NCBI RefSeq assembly: GCF_000208745.1
Contig: NC_030851.1
Span: forward strand, 7,291,535-7,355,534
Source: Theobroma cacao
Lineage: Eukaryota; Streptophyta; Magnoliopsida; Malvales; Malvaceae
Reading direction: 5' to 3'
DNA: 64,000 nucleotides
The notes beneath the pieces were generated by a model that was given only the letters and a program-made list of their open reading frames with translations, searched no databases and was not told the DNA's origin. Below are positions 12,120-24,359 of the stretch, piece by piece. Position numbers and translations under genes: made by a program. The first letter of the stretch is position 1. Each line of letters starts with the position of its first letter.

Positions 12120-13190
12120 ATCATTTTTTTAAATAAATAAATAAAATTAATAAAAATTATATAATAGTAATTTTTAAAATAATAAAAGTTAAAATTATCA
12201 TTTGAGTATTATTAGGTCATAAAATTAATGAAACCCTAACGGTTGATTAACAACTAGATCTATATGTCTAGTGAAAGATATTTTTTTAAAATCGAATATC
12301 CGTTTCGAATTCTAATGTATTCGTTTGAAATTTCGATTAAAATTGAAAGTATTTTATTTTAAAAAATTTCACATAATCCTTAATTGAAAGTAAATTTCAC
12401 TCAGGTCTTTCAAATTTTGAACATAATTCAAATTGAATTCATTAATTTGAGAATTAAATAATCATTCAAAAAACACAAACGCCCTTAACATAAATTAGGC
12501 AATTAATAAACTACTCACAACTAAAATACTTTTATTTTCAATAAGTTCACAACATACTTCTTGTTTTTTTGCAGTATTCACTTGTATTTCGATCTTTTTT
12601 TTTTTTATGAATAAACTTTTGATATCTTAAATTCCACTTAATCAAAATCTGATATTTCCACCTTTTATTTTCTTCATTTTTAGCTAAATAGAACACAAGC
12701 AAGAAGACCCAAGCAATTTTGGGAAGTGGTTGCAGATCAGCAACTTCCTTGAGGATTGGATGGGTAAATCTCCTCTTTTAACTGTAATTTCGACATTTTC
12801 TTTTTTTTTTTAAATAAATGAAGATTATTATGGTTTCATGTGATACCCATATGATTGCTGCAAAAGCTATCATGACAATGCTTTAACGACAAGAGTTACT
12901 AGATGCACCAATTTGATTTTTTGACACAAGTTGTCCAATTTCTAAACTATTGGATTCAATCTAAATTATGTGCAAAATATAAGGACTTGAGTGCAATTTA
13001 CCCTTTAATTAGCCACCGCTGAGCTGAACCCCAAAATGCACCCCGAAACGATCAATTGTGCAGTTCGGTGGGTAATTCCAAACAAACACTGATGCCAAAA
13101 GTAGAAGAATCTAAATAATCCCTGCCCTCATCATAAATCCCTTAAAACAAAAGAACTCCACCGAAAATTTCAACGACGCAAAAAGTATTT

Positions 13191-14149
13191 TATATTTATA
13201 TTTATCAAACGGCTTAGGGAAAACCTTTTTCCTTGAATTTCCGATCTCCGCAGAGTGGTTATCATTCAGGTACCTGACCTTTCTCATCTCCCAATTTCTT
13301 TCCCTGATCTTTAAATTTTACGAAAATTTATTCTCATTTATTTGCTAATGAATTTGTTAAATCTACCAGCACCTAGGGTTTTGGTTTTTTAAGTAGGCTT
13401 TTTGATTAGTTAGAAAATAAATTTTGGTTTGATTGGCAATTAGGTGTGGATCTGCCTAGGTTTTTGATTCATTTTGCTAGCTTAAGCAGGGATCTCATTT
13501 CGTTCGTGTCAAATTAATTAAATTTAATTGTTAGTTTTTTTTATTACTAGCATATGTGGATTTTAATGTAATGATTTTCTACTGTTCATTTCTGGCGTGA
13601 ATTATAAATTGTAAATATATGGCATTTGGGTTTTTCATTATAATTGCAATTATGTAATTGCTTTTGATTTATAACACATATGCATCAAGAAGTAATACTC
13701 AGAGATACTTGTATTTTTCAAGCCTGGAAAGTTAGTAATTTGTTGAATGATTACAGTTTTCTCTCAACAATTTTTTTTCTTGAATTTGATTCCATTGTCT
13801 CATTTTTTGAACGTGAATGTGAAGTGATCTCCTTTAATTGTCATTGAGTGCTTGTTAACTAAAAGTTGCGGTTGCCCAATGGTTAAATGGTTATTCTAAT
13901 AATTGATATTGAGTAGAGTATGCATTAACTGAAACTGCTCATGCTTCTGCCTTGGCCTTTTGGCTGATAGTTTTCCCCAGTTTTACTAAGATTTATGTTC
14001 TGTTTCTACGTTGCCAACCTTATATAAATGGGAACAAGTGAAGTTTATTTTGTGGGCCAAATCCTCTGTCAAAGTGTAAGCATTGCCGAAGTTTTTCATG
14101 CAAATCACTTGTTTGCTAATGCAGCTGCTATTAGTTGGGCAAGAAACTA
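13191..14149 (+). promoter_or_regulatory. Probable 5' UTR exon and leader intron of the endosulfine gene
   Basis: The sequence ending ATTATCATTCAG at 13269 is followed by a donor-like GTACCTGACC. A polypyrimidine stretch and acceptor (AATGCAG at 14118-14124, or TTAG at 14131-14134) lie just before the start codon. An untranslated first exon followed by an intron of roughly 850 bp is inferred. The transcription start is not defined. Confidence 0.45.
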
Positions 14150-16079
14150 ATGTCAGGCATGGAGAATGTCAAGGAGCAAGAACAAGTAGATGTAAACGTC
14201 ACACAGGAGTCTGGAAAATCCATGCCATCATCTCAAGAGGAGGTTGTGTTCTTATCTTGCTTCACTGTGGGATACTGATTGATTGAAGATCTTAGCAATA
14301 TACTGGATATATATTTTTTCTCTGGAGCTCTTACAGTTTAAGTGATCTATCTTTTTTGTCTATTTAGGAGGCAGTTATAAAGAAAAAATATGGAGGGATC
14401 ATGCCCAAGAAACCACCACTCATTTCTAAGGTAATTTCTGTGGGAAAATTGTAATGTTTTTGGTTTCTTGCTTTGTGCATGATTCTTATCTAAGTTTTTC
14501 ATTTGGATTGTTAGGACCATGAACGTGCCTACTTTGACTCTGCTGATTGGGCACTTGGAAAGGTACTTCAAAGATTCCCTCCTGCCCGACTAATCTTTAT
14601 GTTTTTATGTTTGTGTTATTTTAGCTTGGCAAGGCTAATGAATCCTGATTAAGCTGAAGTTTCCGATATTTTTTTATGTTCTTGGATACTAACAGCAAGG
14701 TGTTGAGAAGCCCAAAGGACCACTTGAAGCCCTCCGGCCCAAATTGCAGGTATTAATTCAACGCTTGTAAATATGTTTACCTTAATATTCCCTTCTTTTG
14801 TAATGAGATTTGACTTCCTTGAACTACGTATTTTGGTTGAGATTTGGTGGATAACATATGTTGAGAATTTTGTTCGTGAATATGTATTTTAAGAATTGTA
14901 GTAAATTCCTCTGATGAGTGAGAGCAACAGACTAGCTAGTCCTTTGCTAATGCTGCAGGATGAGACTTTATAAAGGAAAGCTTAAATCAATCTAGTCCAC
15001 TTTTGTAGGATTCTCTAATTGGTCAAAAGTTTAAATCAACATGATCTACTTTATTCAGACTTTTTAATTTGGTCACACATAGGCCTCTCAATTGGATCAA
15101 AGTATAGTGAACAGGCTTTACTAGAACTTTTACATGTCTGGAGGAGCAAAAGGTATTGCAATTGTAGATCCACTAAGGCCTTTAACTACTGGAGCAAGGT
15201 GGCTTATTTTTGTCAAACGATAAAAGGTTGACAAACAATTGTGTTCCGTTGGGTTGTTATAATTCAATTGCTTTATATTTATGTTGGGAAAAGTAAGATG
15301 ATGTAAAAACGTCTTATAATCTAGCATTTGCATTAATAGGGCCTAAATTTTAACATACATCAACTACCTTAGATCTTTTATTTTGGTACTATATTGACAC
15401 AATTCTATAGCTTGTTTCATCTACATAAATAATTTGACATGTATTTCATGCTGAGTATCTGTCTGACGGTTTTTCTGAAGGGCAAAACTTATGGCTTCTG
15501 ATATAAGATGTATCAAGAATCAAATTGTAGTGAAACTTTTTTGCAGTTCATGTTTGTAATTTCGGACCCTTTACTTTTGGGGAAGAGAGAAAAAAGGGGT
15601 TTTGAGGATGACAAATTCATCTCAGTTTAGCTTTCTTCCTGTAAAATATTTTTCTGATGTGTGTTTGTAAAGGCTGCTGAATATTTTCTGATTTGATGCC
15701 TCTTTGATTTTCTTGAAGAATTAGCTTCATATTGACATGGTCTAGATTCTAGGATCATAGTGATGAATCATATAGTTCATACATCCTCCTTTTGTTTTCA
15801 CACATTTATTTAGTTCTCTTATGATGGTTATGATTTTATTATTTCTGCTCTTTGTGTTTTAGCCCACACAACAACAAACACGATATAGGAAGTCTCCTTA
15901 TGCCCCAGCGGATGGTGAAGGTATGCCTAGTTATTGACATAGCAAACTCCTAGGTATGAATGTTCTTTTTGCATCAACGTTCTCCTGTTTTTTTGCTGTT
16001 ACATAATCATTTCAATTCATCATGCCATTATGTAGATGGAGGGAGCACTCAACCAGAGGATGGGACTGCCAATGAATGA
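14150..16079 (+). CDS. Endosulfine/ARPP-19 family phosphoprotein
   Basis: Six coding exons: 14150-14242, 14368-14430, 14515-14562, 14696-14749, 15863-15920 and 16036-16079. They total 360 nt and encode 119 residues; all borders are GT-AG and phases match. The core reads KKYGGIMPKKPPLISKDHER, then FDSADWALGKQG, the endosulfine signature (animal members have FDSGDY, where the serine is phosphorylated by Greatwall kinase and then inhibits PP2A-B55). The N-terminus is acidic (ENVKEQEQVDVNVTQ). The C-terminus is QQQTRYRKSPYAPADG followed by an acidic tail. A small, probably disordered cytosolic or nuclear regulator. The family is clear. PP2A inhibition in plants is inferred from the conserved motif, where G-D-Y is replaced by A-D-W. 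The 1.1-kb intron 4 is the longest. Confidence 0.9.
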
Positions 16080-17039
16080 GAAACTGCCCTTAATCTTCTG
16101 ATATTGTGAGGACTATTGGTTGTTATTCTAATACCTAGATAGGTAATGAGTAATTTTCAATTGTTCCCGTGAATAAATTTGGTGAAGGTGTTTTGGTATT
16201 AGTTAAGTTTGACAAGTTACAACATTTATGCAGTTGAGAATTGTGGGACTGAGCTGTCTGTTGTTCCAAGGTTTTTATGATGTGGAACATTATTCTTCGT
16301 GATATGAGTAAACCACTTACAAAACGAAGCTTCCCCGTTTCTTCTCATTGCTTGCTAGTTGCTCCTATCTGTTGGGTTTGCTTCGTTGTCCCATCGAGAC
16401 TGAACCAGTCGTTACATGTTTACTTGGTAATTAAAGCTAAATCATTTTCCTAGTAATATTCTAAATTAGTCCAATCGCCAGTATTTAGCCACTTGAAAGG
16501 TTTAACAAAGTACCTGTCTGCGTGTCACCTCATCCAAATCTTGGCCCTGTTTTTGCAGAAGGCTTTTTCCTAGTAATGTTCTCTTCTAGATTTGTCTCCA
16601 CCTGACTAAATGAGAGCCTAATGTTGCCAGCTCAGATAAGTGAGGAAGTGATCAAACTGCTTATGAGTACAAGAACTCTATTTCAGGAGTACAGAAAAAG
16701 AATAAGTAAGGTCAGATAAGTGAGGAAGTGATCAAACTGCTTATGAGTACAAGAACTCTATTTCAGGAGTACAGAAAAAGAATAAGTAAGGTAAGGAAAA
16801 AAATGAATAAAGATCATAAGGGCATATACCCTTTGGTATCTTGTTTATGCATATACACAATCAAGGACATGTGCAGACATGAATCTTAGTTTATGCATGG
16901 CGCAAGAAGCTTGCCTTAACAACTACAAATCCAATGCATAATTACAAGGAATTTAAATTAGAAACCATGATGCCGTCTTTATTTGTATAAACAAGTCAAT
17001 TATTTATGAACCAAATCTGCCATGATTCCTGCTTCATAT
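16080..17039. other. 3' region between convergent endosulfine and annexin genes
   Basis: Holds the presumed 3' UTRs of two convergent genes and the 80-bp tandem duplication at 16632-16791. No further coding region was seen. Confidence 0.5.
16632..16791. repeat. Perfect 80-bp tandem duplication, two copies
   Basis: 16632-16711 and 16712-16791 are identical as read (each starts TCAGATAAGTGAGGAAGTG and ends AAGAATAAGTAAGG). Identity without a single change implies a recent event or an assembly duplication. It lies between two gene 3' ends. Confidence 0.92.
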
Positions 17040-18446
17040 TCAACCTTTGATAAGCCCGACCAAGATACCGACTACGAGGTCGTTTGTCTTGTCCTTACTG
17101 TTGTTAAATTCCCGTATAACAAGGTTTTCCAGAGAGCTGCCTGTTTTAGCTACAAAAGCTTTGTTTATCGCTTTGATATCTATCCCCGACCTGGTAACTA
17201 CTGTTCGAATCAGAATCTCTCTACCATCCGCATTTTTCATCCTCAGTTGTTTTGCAAAAAACTTCTCGGGATGTTGGATGCACCGTATTACGACCCGAAG
17301 TTCCTTCCCAAATTGCCCACATTTGCTTCTCTTAATCGACTTGCCGAATTCATGGCCATACAGCTGCTTGTAGGAGCTTAGTATGGCTCTTACTTGCCCA
17401 TTGTTCCTTTGACTCAGAACTGAAGTTATTGTCTTTTGATCTATGTTTTTCCCACTTTCCATAGCTTCATACAGAGTCTTGGCATCACACATGGCCAGGC
17501 TCATGTCTGCTTTACAACCATAATTGCGGCACGACTTCAGAACAGCCAACAGAATCTAAGCACAGAGAAAAAACAGAACAAAAAAACAATAGTTCTAGTC
17601 TTCTAGAGGCCATAACAAATTAACAATGATACAGACAAAAATGAGTCAATTTTGAGATAGCTAGCACCTAAAAGTTACCTCTTTGAATCCACCATTGACT
17701 CTCATTGTTAAATCCTTTTCAAGGTCAGAATTATATCGACTTTGGTAGGCATGCTTGATTCGTAGCAGCTCTGAAGATGGTCTGGTGCAAGCCACCTCAA
17801 TGATGATATTGAGGTTTAGACTCCCTCCGAACAACGAATGCCTTATCATCTGAGCATCACGTTCATGCGGTTCAACCATGCGGAGATAAGCTATCCTCTG
17901 CACCAATGGCATGCCTCTATCAGCACAGCTAAATCATCCAAATGCATGCAACTTTTGATGTAACTTGGGAGTTATACTTACAGCAAGGGAGTTATTCCTC
18001 TGGACATCTGACATGAGCTGAAGAAGATCCTGGCCATATCGAGCACTGTAAGTCTGGCGGACGAGCTTGAGCATATTTGAGTCTCTATTGACAAAAATTT
18101 GAACAAGTTTTTGGTTGCTGATTGCTCCATTGCCTGTTAAATAATTTATATTGAGAACAACATGATAAGAGTCAAGAATTGTAAGATTATAGTAACATAA
18201 TTTGCGTGTTTGTTGCAACTGCAATAGGGTTCTCTACACAATTTTGTTTTGATCCCGTGACAACTAAAGGTGTTTCCTTACAACCAAACAGCCAGAGGAA
18301 AAGCCAAAAAAACCAAAGAAAGGTCGAATACCAGAGAAGTAACAGTGAAGGATGTGGCAATCTTGCTCATACTGTCTGGAGGTTTGAGTGGAACTACTGC
18401 CCATCTCAGGAGAGGCTTCCAAGTATGCAAGAGAAGAAGACGCCAT
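17040..18446 (-). CDS. Divergent plant annexin
   Basis: Four coding exons on the minus strand: 18332-18446, about 17978-18133, about 17679-17914, and 17040-17555 (stop at 17040-17042), giving about 340 residues. Exon 1 ends CYFS-G and splices to GNGAISNQKL with the phase kept. The exon 2/3 junction is less certain: the obvious donor GCT|GTAAGT does not match the phase of any nearby acceptor, so a donor 4 bp downstream joined to ATAGAG|GCATG was chosen. Annexin repeats are recognisable: LVRQTYSARYGQDLLQLM (repeat I), EPHERDAQMIRHSLFGG, IKHAYQSRYNSDLEKDL (II), AILSSYKQLYGHEFGKSI (III), and a C-terminal repeat with IRCIQHPEKFFAKQL and RTVVTRSGIDIKAINKAF (IV). Annexins bind acidic membranes through GxGT-type calcium loops. 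Here the expected loops read GNGAISNQ and MKNADGRE, so canonical calcium sites appear lost. Confidence 0.85.
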
Positions 18447-20835
18447 GAGACCATTTTTATAGGGCTGATTTGTTTGCGAGGAATAATTAAGTTTGGTTCC
18501 GCTTTTGGGTTACAAAGAAAGAAAGCGGGTAGATAACAATAAGCACGTCCAAAGTGGAGGAATAACAGGAAGGAACATATCCTCAATTCCAATATCAACC
18601 ATACTCCTTTTGCTGCCCTTCACTTTCTCGTGCCAGCTTACTTCCTTTACCGCTGACTTGCGCTTTGTTATGATTAATGGACGCAAAAGTCAGAGTATCT
18701 TTTTGTTGTGAACAACTCTCAACGATATCAAATGTTACATGCTGTTTTATCAGTCTTTTTGGGGTGAAAGAAGGCTTCTTTGCTAGGTGCTCATCACACA
18801 TTGCGGCTCACTCATTGATTCCATACATCCTGAAATGACTTTACTGGTAATGGATTTTTCTCTTGTCTATTTGATAATATCTAAATTTAGAGAAAAATGG
18901 ATGGAAAGGATTTGTCTTTTTAATCCCCTGCAATTGAGGAGTTACTACTGGGGTTGATTCAATGAATTCATAGAAAAGATGCAGAGCGCATGACACAAAG
19001 CACTACAAGTAAATGAGAAATTAGGTAAGAAAAAATTCAGCACCAACTTGGGTCGAAATCATGGTAAAGCTACAACTGCATTTAATTGAAAATATAATAT
19101 GTCAAAAGGTTAACAAAGCTTTACAGCTAATTGCACAGCACCAAGGGTGAAAGCTTTTTATGATGGAACAACAGGGTAAAAATCTATTCATAAAAAAAAA
19201 TTTCATAATCATCCTTGGTGCATCCAGCCCTTTCAGCCACCTTATTTAGAACTGCACTGGGAAAAGCTTCACAAAAGAGCACTCTTACAGAGACTGAGAA
19301 ATTATTTCAGTAATCCATATACAAAATTGTTTATTTCAATTTGTACAATGCGTAAACACGATGGAAGAAGTTCTTAGACGTCAGATATAAGGGGCTTTTC
19401 CTTACCCATGGCTGGTATTCAGTCGTTAGACCATCTAAAAGCAGTGCACTGATGCAATTGGCAGGTTCCCAAATCAAGTGGTGTGTCCAGCAACTATCAT
19501 CAGATATAATTCCAATGGAAATGAAAGCCACATGTAGCCGGGATCAGCATATTTCATGCCTGCATGCTCACATGCAGTTGATGTAGTTGACCAAATGCTT
19601 AGCACTTGTGTAATGTGTCTAATCTCATGAACCCAAGTAAACCACAATCATCCTTTCAGCCACTCAGTATCATCCAGCCAAGAAGATGACTATTCAACTC
19701 AAAGTTGGCTTGCATCCATTATCATCCTGCATCAAAATAGACAAGCCTTGATCAAAGAACAAAAGGCATTGAGCTGAATAAACAGATTCATGGTTCTTGT
19801 AATCATTAGCCTTTATATGTCATTAATATCATTAATACATCAATTACATTCGAAACAATTTACAGTAGCTATAATCTACACCAGACAGGTTAAAGAAAAA
19901 CAACCAACCAGAAGAAGAGAATATCATGACAGATTTCAGCCCCGGCTGATACCAAAGGGCAGTGAGACAATGCCACCAGGACTCATAATCTAGAAGTATA
20001 GAATCCATAAGCTCAACCATTTTCCTCACATTTGCAGTCAAAGCAAAGAGAAACCAATAAGCCTTTGGCAGCAACAAGTTACAACTGTTGGTGTAGAATT
20101 TCATGGTTCTTTAGTCAATATAAATAGTGGCTCCATGTAAATAGCACATGGCATTGGTCACTAATAAATGAGTAAACTAAACAAGTCTTTTTGAATTGGC
20201 ATGCAACATGTCTTCTGAGAATGAGTACTAAAAGATAATGACAATGCAAAACCATTGTCTCCCAAACAGTGCATTTTTGCTGACCACGTCATTGCATACG
20301 CTTCGAGGGAGGTTTAGCCAGTATGTTCTTAGCTTCAACACAGAAAGAACAAAGTTACTGATCAATTTTATTATGAAGTCTTAAAAGATCATGATCCCGG
20401 CAGTGTATTTCTAATTTATATATATTTGAGAACCTTCTAATTTAAATCTTGAAAACCTCCAAACTTGCGTATTTGACAAGGATATGCAACATCCATTTAA
20501 ATCGCAAGTATGTTTTGCAACCATTTACTGTTTTTCTTTTTCTTTTTAAAGAAACTAAAACAATTTTTTGAGGTCATCATTTGCAATATTCTAAGATCTT
20601 TATCCCTGATTGTTACCAAGTTTCACCAATAACAATAACACAGAAAAAAGAAGGTATCACTTGTCCCCATACAACACAACCAGATAGATGCCATGCAAAT
20701 ATATTCAGATCATGTATCTTTCAATAAGGATTTTCAATATATAACTGCAGCAACATACAATACTTAGCAACTATACCTACTCGTAATCACACTCTCTGGA
20801 AACTGAAATTTGGCAATTATTTGTAACTCATGCTG
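18447..20835. other. Annexin upstream region and probable 3' part of the CRM gene; no other gene seen
   Basis: 2.4 kb without a supportable coding region. An acceptor-like TTTTGATGCAG on the minus strand near 19729-19739 suggests that the CRM gene transcript may carry spliced 3' UTR exons here, but this is not proven. Short open frames in this stretch have no family signature. Confidence 0.4.
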
Positions 20836-23189
20836 TCATATAACCAGGAAATTCTGCGGTGCACTCTCTTTTGCCTTCTTATATCGAGCTTTATGCTCGA
20901 GATACTCTTCAAGCTCCTTCTCCAACTTCTCGATGAACTCGCTTGTATGATCAAGGGATTGTTCGTACTTGTATTTTTCCAAAGCCTGCAATATTTGAAT
21001 AGGAAAAGAAAATATTATACTGACAACATGTATTGAAATAAAAGAGGGATGAACAATTGAACTCCCTCTAAAGAATCATCTATGAAGAAGCTACAGCATT
21101 CCTTTTAACAGAAAACAACTTCATAAAGAGTGAAACCTTTAGATATATTACAATGAGCGCAGAACTATAAAGTGCTTTTCATGGTAGCACAAACAAAGCC
21201 CCAACTATTACAAGTCCCAAGCTGCTAGACCAGCCCTAAATTCCAGTCATAAACATTGAAGCATCAAGTTTCTACAAACACATAATGAGCCCAACTAGCC
21301 CTTGTTTGGTACATGCAGATAAAATAAGGACCCAATGCATTAGTAGCTTCATGAGCTGATGCAAGTACAGATGAACTAAAACAAGTGAAACACAAAGAAT
21401 ACCACCACTTAATTCTCAAGAAGGGAGATTTCAGAAATTTCTAATATATAAGTAACAAACAGATTATCAACGAAAGGCAAAAAAATTACTTTGCTTTTAG
21501 ATAGGGTATCTGGTGGAGACATAATTTTTGGCTGCACATAATTCTTTCCTCGATAGAATATTATAGTATTGTTAGGTTTTATGTCAATCACAATGCCTTT
21601 GCTAAGTCGAGCAAGTTCTCCAGCATATTCATGAACCTGCCCTGGCTTGCAAGGCTTGCAAGTGACCTTTACAGTTTCATGATTTTTCCAATGGAGATGC
21701 ATATTGAGAACAACACCGCCAAATACTCCTCGTCTTCCAACTTGAACATAATTCTTTTTCTTCTCACCAGTACGCTTTAGGTAGTGTCTCTCTTCCTCAG
21801 TTAAAATTTCAGGATCATATGTTTCGGCAGGGGCCTTGGGAACCTCATATTTTATCAACTTTTCAACCAACCATGCTTCCTTTCTTTGGGCCTGAGGAGA
21901 AGTGTTTACAAAGATAGTAGTCAAACTAATACTTTTTGGAAAAAAGTTCAGATTATTAAATAACTCAGATGAACGTGAAGAAAGAGGGCAAGAGGGAGAG
22001 AGAGAGGAAAAAGAGGAAAAGCCAAAATGGCCTCCACATGCTATATATCACAATCACAACATTCTCCTATACTAGTGAGATTACCGGAAAAGCCCAAATC
22101 CAAAAAAAGGATACAGAATTCTTAATCAAAATATAAACTATAGTTAAAACAAGAAGCTATCTAACCTTTTCAAGTTTATATCTAATCCTAACTTCAGGAT
22201 TTGGTGAATTCATCTTCTTTTTGGCCTTTAGACGGTAGAAACGAAGTTCATTCAGTTTGGCCCTTTTAGACATTTTGTGTCTTTTGGTTGTCCCCTTCCC
22301 ATATGTAGAACCAACTCTACCTAGTGCCTTACTAAAAGAAAACCTGATAACATCCTCATCTGTTTTCAGCTCAACTGATGCATTACTCATATTTCTTGCA
22401 CATAGCCATTTGCAAAGAATGTTCCGATGCCAAAATATGTTTGGCTCCAATAGCAATGAAAAATCAAAAGGAGTGGCAACATGTGGAGCAGGTAATGAAG
22501 GCCTCACAGCCTTGTAGCTTCTCTGGTTTGCAAATGTGATACAATTAAGGCATTGTCTAGACAGAAAGGACTCATTTCGAACAAAACAACATAACCTGAG
22601 TAAACAATCCCTGCAATTAAAAAAAAAAAAAACAAAAGAAAGAATATCTGTCATCAAAGTCCTTCAATATGACAGATACAGTTCAAAATTTCTATATCAA
22701 GGAAATGTCGTATTATAAACATGGTATTTCTTTTTTGCAGACATCTTTAGAAGCAAAAGCCAAAAAGACTTCTAAAAACAGAAGTTTTATCATAGTCCAT
22801 CTATAAACCCCAGAAACTATGTCTCTTGTCAATGGCAATAAAGGACATAACTTTACTTAGATATGCACAATTCTTCTCTTTTGTCTCTTAATTGCAGCAA
22901 AGCAAAGAAAATTTTCATGTAAATATTAGCATCGAAGTATTGTCCAACTACGAGCCTTCAGAAAATCATCAGAAATGAAAAACTGACAAAAACTTGAGAA
23001 TCAAAATGTTCTTTTTCCTTCAAATTCATATAGTTTCTGGGCTGTCGAATTGACAGTAATAATTGGTAAAAGAAATTAAACCCCAACAAAGATGAGAAAA
23101 CTAAGAAGAAAAGGAAAAAACGGAGCAAACCTCTTGATAGTGGACGGAAATTGACGGGTAATTTCTCGAATTGAAGCAATGGATGCCAT
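20836..23189 (-). CDS. CRM-domain RNA-binding protein (At3g25440-like)
   Basis: Four coding exons on the minus strand: 23131-23189, 22166-22610, 21490-21891 and 20836-20985, giving 1,056 nt and 351 residues, phases consistent. The N-terminus (MASIASIREITRQFPSTIKR) is basic and hydroxylated with no early acidic residues besides one Glu, consistent with an organelle transit peptide. The middle contains KGTTKRHKMSKRAKLNELRF and YRLKAKKKMNSPNPEVRIRY. The CRM domain follows (about residues 192-286) with EERHYLKRTGEKK, the GxxG-type loop VGRRGVFGGVVLNMHLHWK and GIVIDIKPNNTIIFYRGKNY. The C-terminal exon is a charged helix (EFIEKLEKELEEYLEHKARY) likely to form a coiled coil. CRM proteins bind group II intron RNA and ribosome precursors in plant organelles. 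The chloroplast or mitochondrial target is inferred. Confidence 0.9.
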
Positions 23190-23496
23190 TTATTTTCCCA
23201 CAAAATAAAATTTGTATTTTGAAAATTTAGACCAAGCCCTCGCAGACTCAGATGCTTCTCTCATTGTTTTAATAGAGAACGAAGAGAATGAGCTCTGCGC
23301 AGATCAAGATTTTGGCCTTTCGGTGTACCACTGCCTTGTTCTACAAAGAAGTGTAAGGCCCAAATAAGCCCACTCGATTATTCAGCGGGAAATATTTAGC
23401 GGAACGGAAATGGATGTTTTCTGTTATTGAAAATCAAGACTAATAGTAGTGGGTTAAATAAATTTTACGTTTATCAAATTTTTTATTTTTGGATTT
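23190..23496. other. Upstream region of the CRM gene
   Basis: About 300 bp between the CRM start codon and the left LTR of copia element 2. The promoter should be here, so the retroelement sits close behind it. No gene was seen. Confidence 0.4.
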
Positions 23497-23796
23497 TGTT
23501 ATAAGAACATATATATATATATACATATATGTGTGTGTGTGTAAATATCTATTTTATTATGTATATTTAAGTTTGAATGTAGATTAAATTAGATTAAGAT
23601 TAAGATTTAATCCATCCAATCTCTTAGTATTGTTTTTATTTTATAACTTCTATCTATATAAGGGGTTATTAGTTTATAAATAGGCTCTTCTTGTAAATAC
23701 ACATTTCAATAAGATATTTTTACTCCTCTAATACTTTTTTTATGGTTATTCTCTTTCTTTTATAGTTGTTTTTTCAGTTTATATTTCATATTAGCA
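23497..23796 (+). repeat. 5' LTR of copia element 2
   Basis: Matches the right LTR (28464-28747) over GTAAATATCTATTTT, GATTAAGATTTAATCCAT, TCTTAGTATT and TATAAATA. A TATA-type box lies near 23675. The right border is approximate because the end region differs between the copies. Confidence 0.8.
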
Positions 23797-24359
23797 TAAT
23801 TCTCTAATCTCTAAAAGGATTTCAATGGTCATCTCAGAGTCGAAGTTTCAGTTCTTTCAAGTTTTAAAAAGTATTTCAATGGTTGATATTTGAATTTTGG
23901 TTTTAGCAAATTTGGTAAGTGACTTAATATCTTTTTGGTGTTTTCATTCTTTGAAAAATAATTTTAATATGAATTTACTATCATGTAATATATATACATA
24001 TATATATATATATATTATATTTTATCCCTTAATTTATGAAATTGGATGTGAATTTCTATTATGTAGTATGTATCATATTTTATCCCTTGATTTATTAAAT
24101 CAAATTAAGCATGCATAATTATATATTATCTCTTTGCTCCGGTATTGGAATAATTTGCTCAATATATGATTCATTTGCTGAGTTCCGATTATGATTTTAC
24201 TCAACATATGTAAATTCATCTTTGATACTATGAGATTTTGCATAAAACATTTTTTGAATTGAACATATTAAATTGACTTTGTATGATAATTACCTTTGTA
24301 TGATATTTATTTTGTAACAAGTGAAAAATATTATACTTCGGGTAATCTGAATATATATT

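Larger units (their letters stand above)
9949..13190. other. AT-rich intergenic region, no gene seen
   Basis: About 3.2 kb between copia element 1 and the endosulfine gene. Apart from the LTR-like block (10170-10640) and the hairpin (12023-12119) it is AT-rich with frequent stops in all frames. There are poly-A/T stretches but no domain, tRNA or conserved reading frame was recognised. Confidence 0.5.

Noticed and set aside
17022..17381. Plus-strand open frames of 108-119 codons
   Set aside because: They lie opposite the annexin last exon, which has clear family motifs; the antisense frames have none.
18264..18446. 60-residue open product starting at the annexin ATG and reading through to HL
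   Set aside because: The last third is intron read-through; a donor within the stretch joins in phase to the next annexin exon and restores the family sequence.
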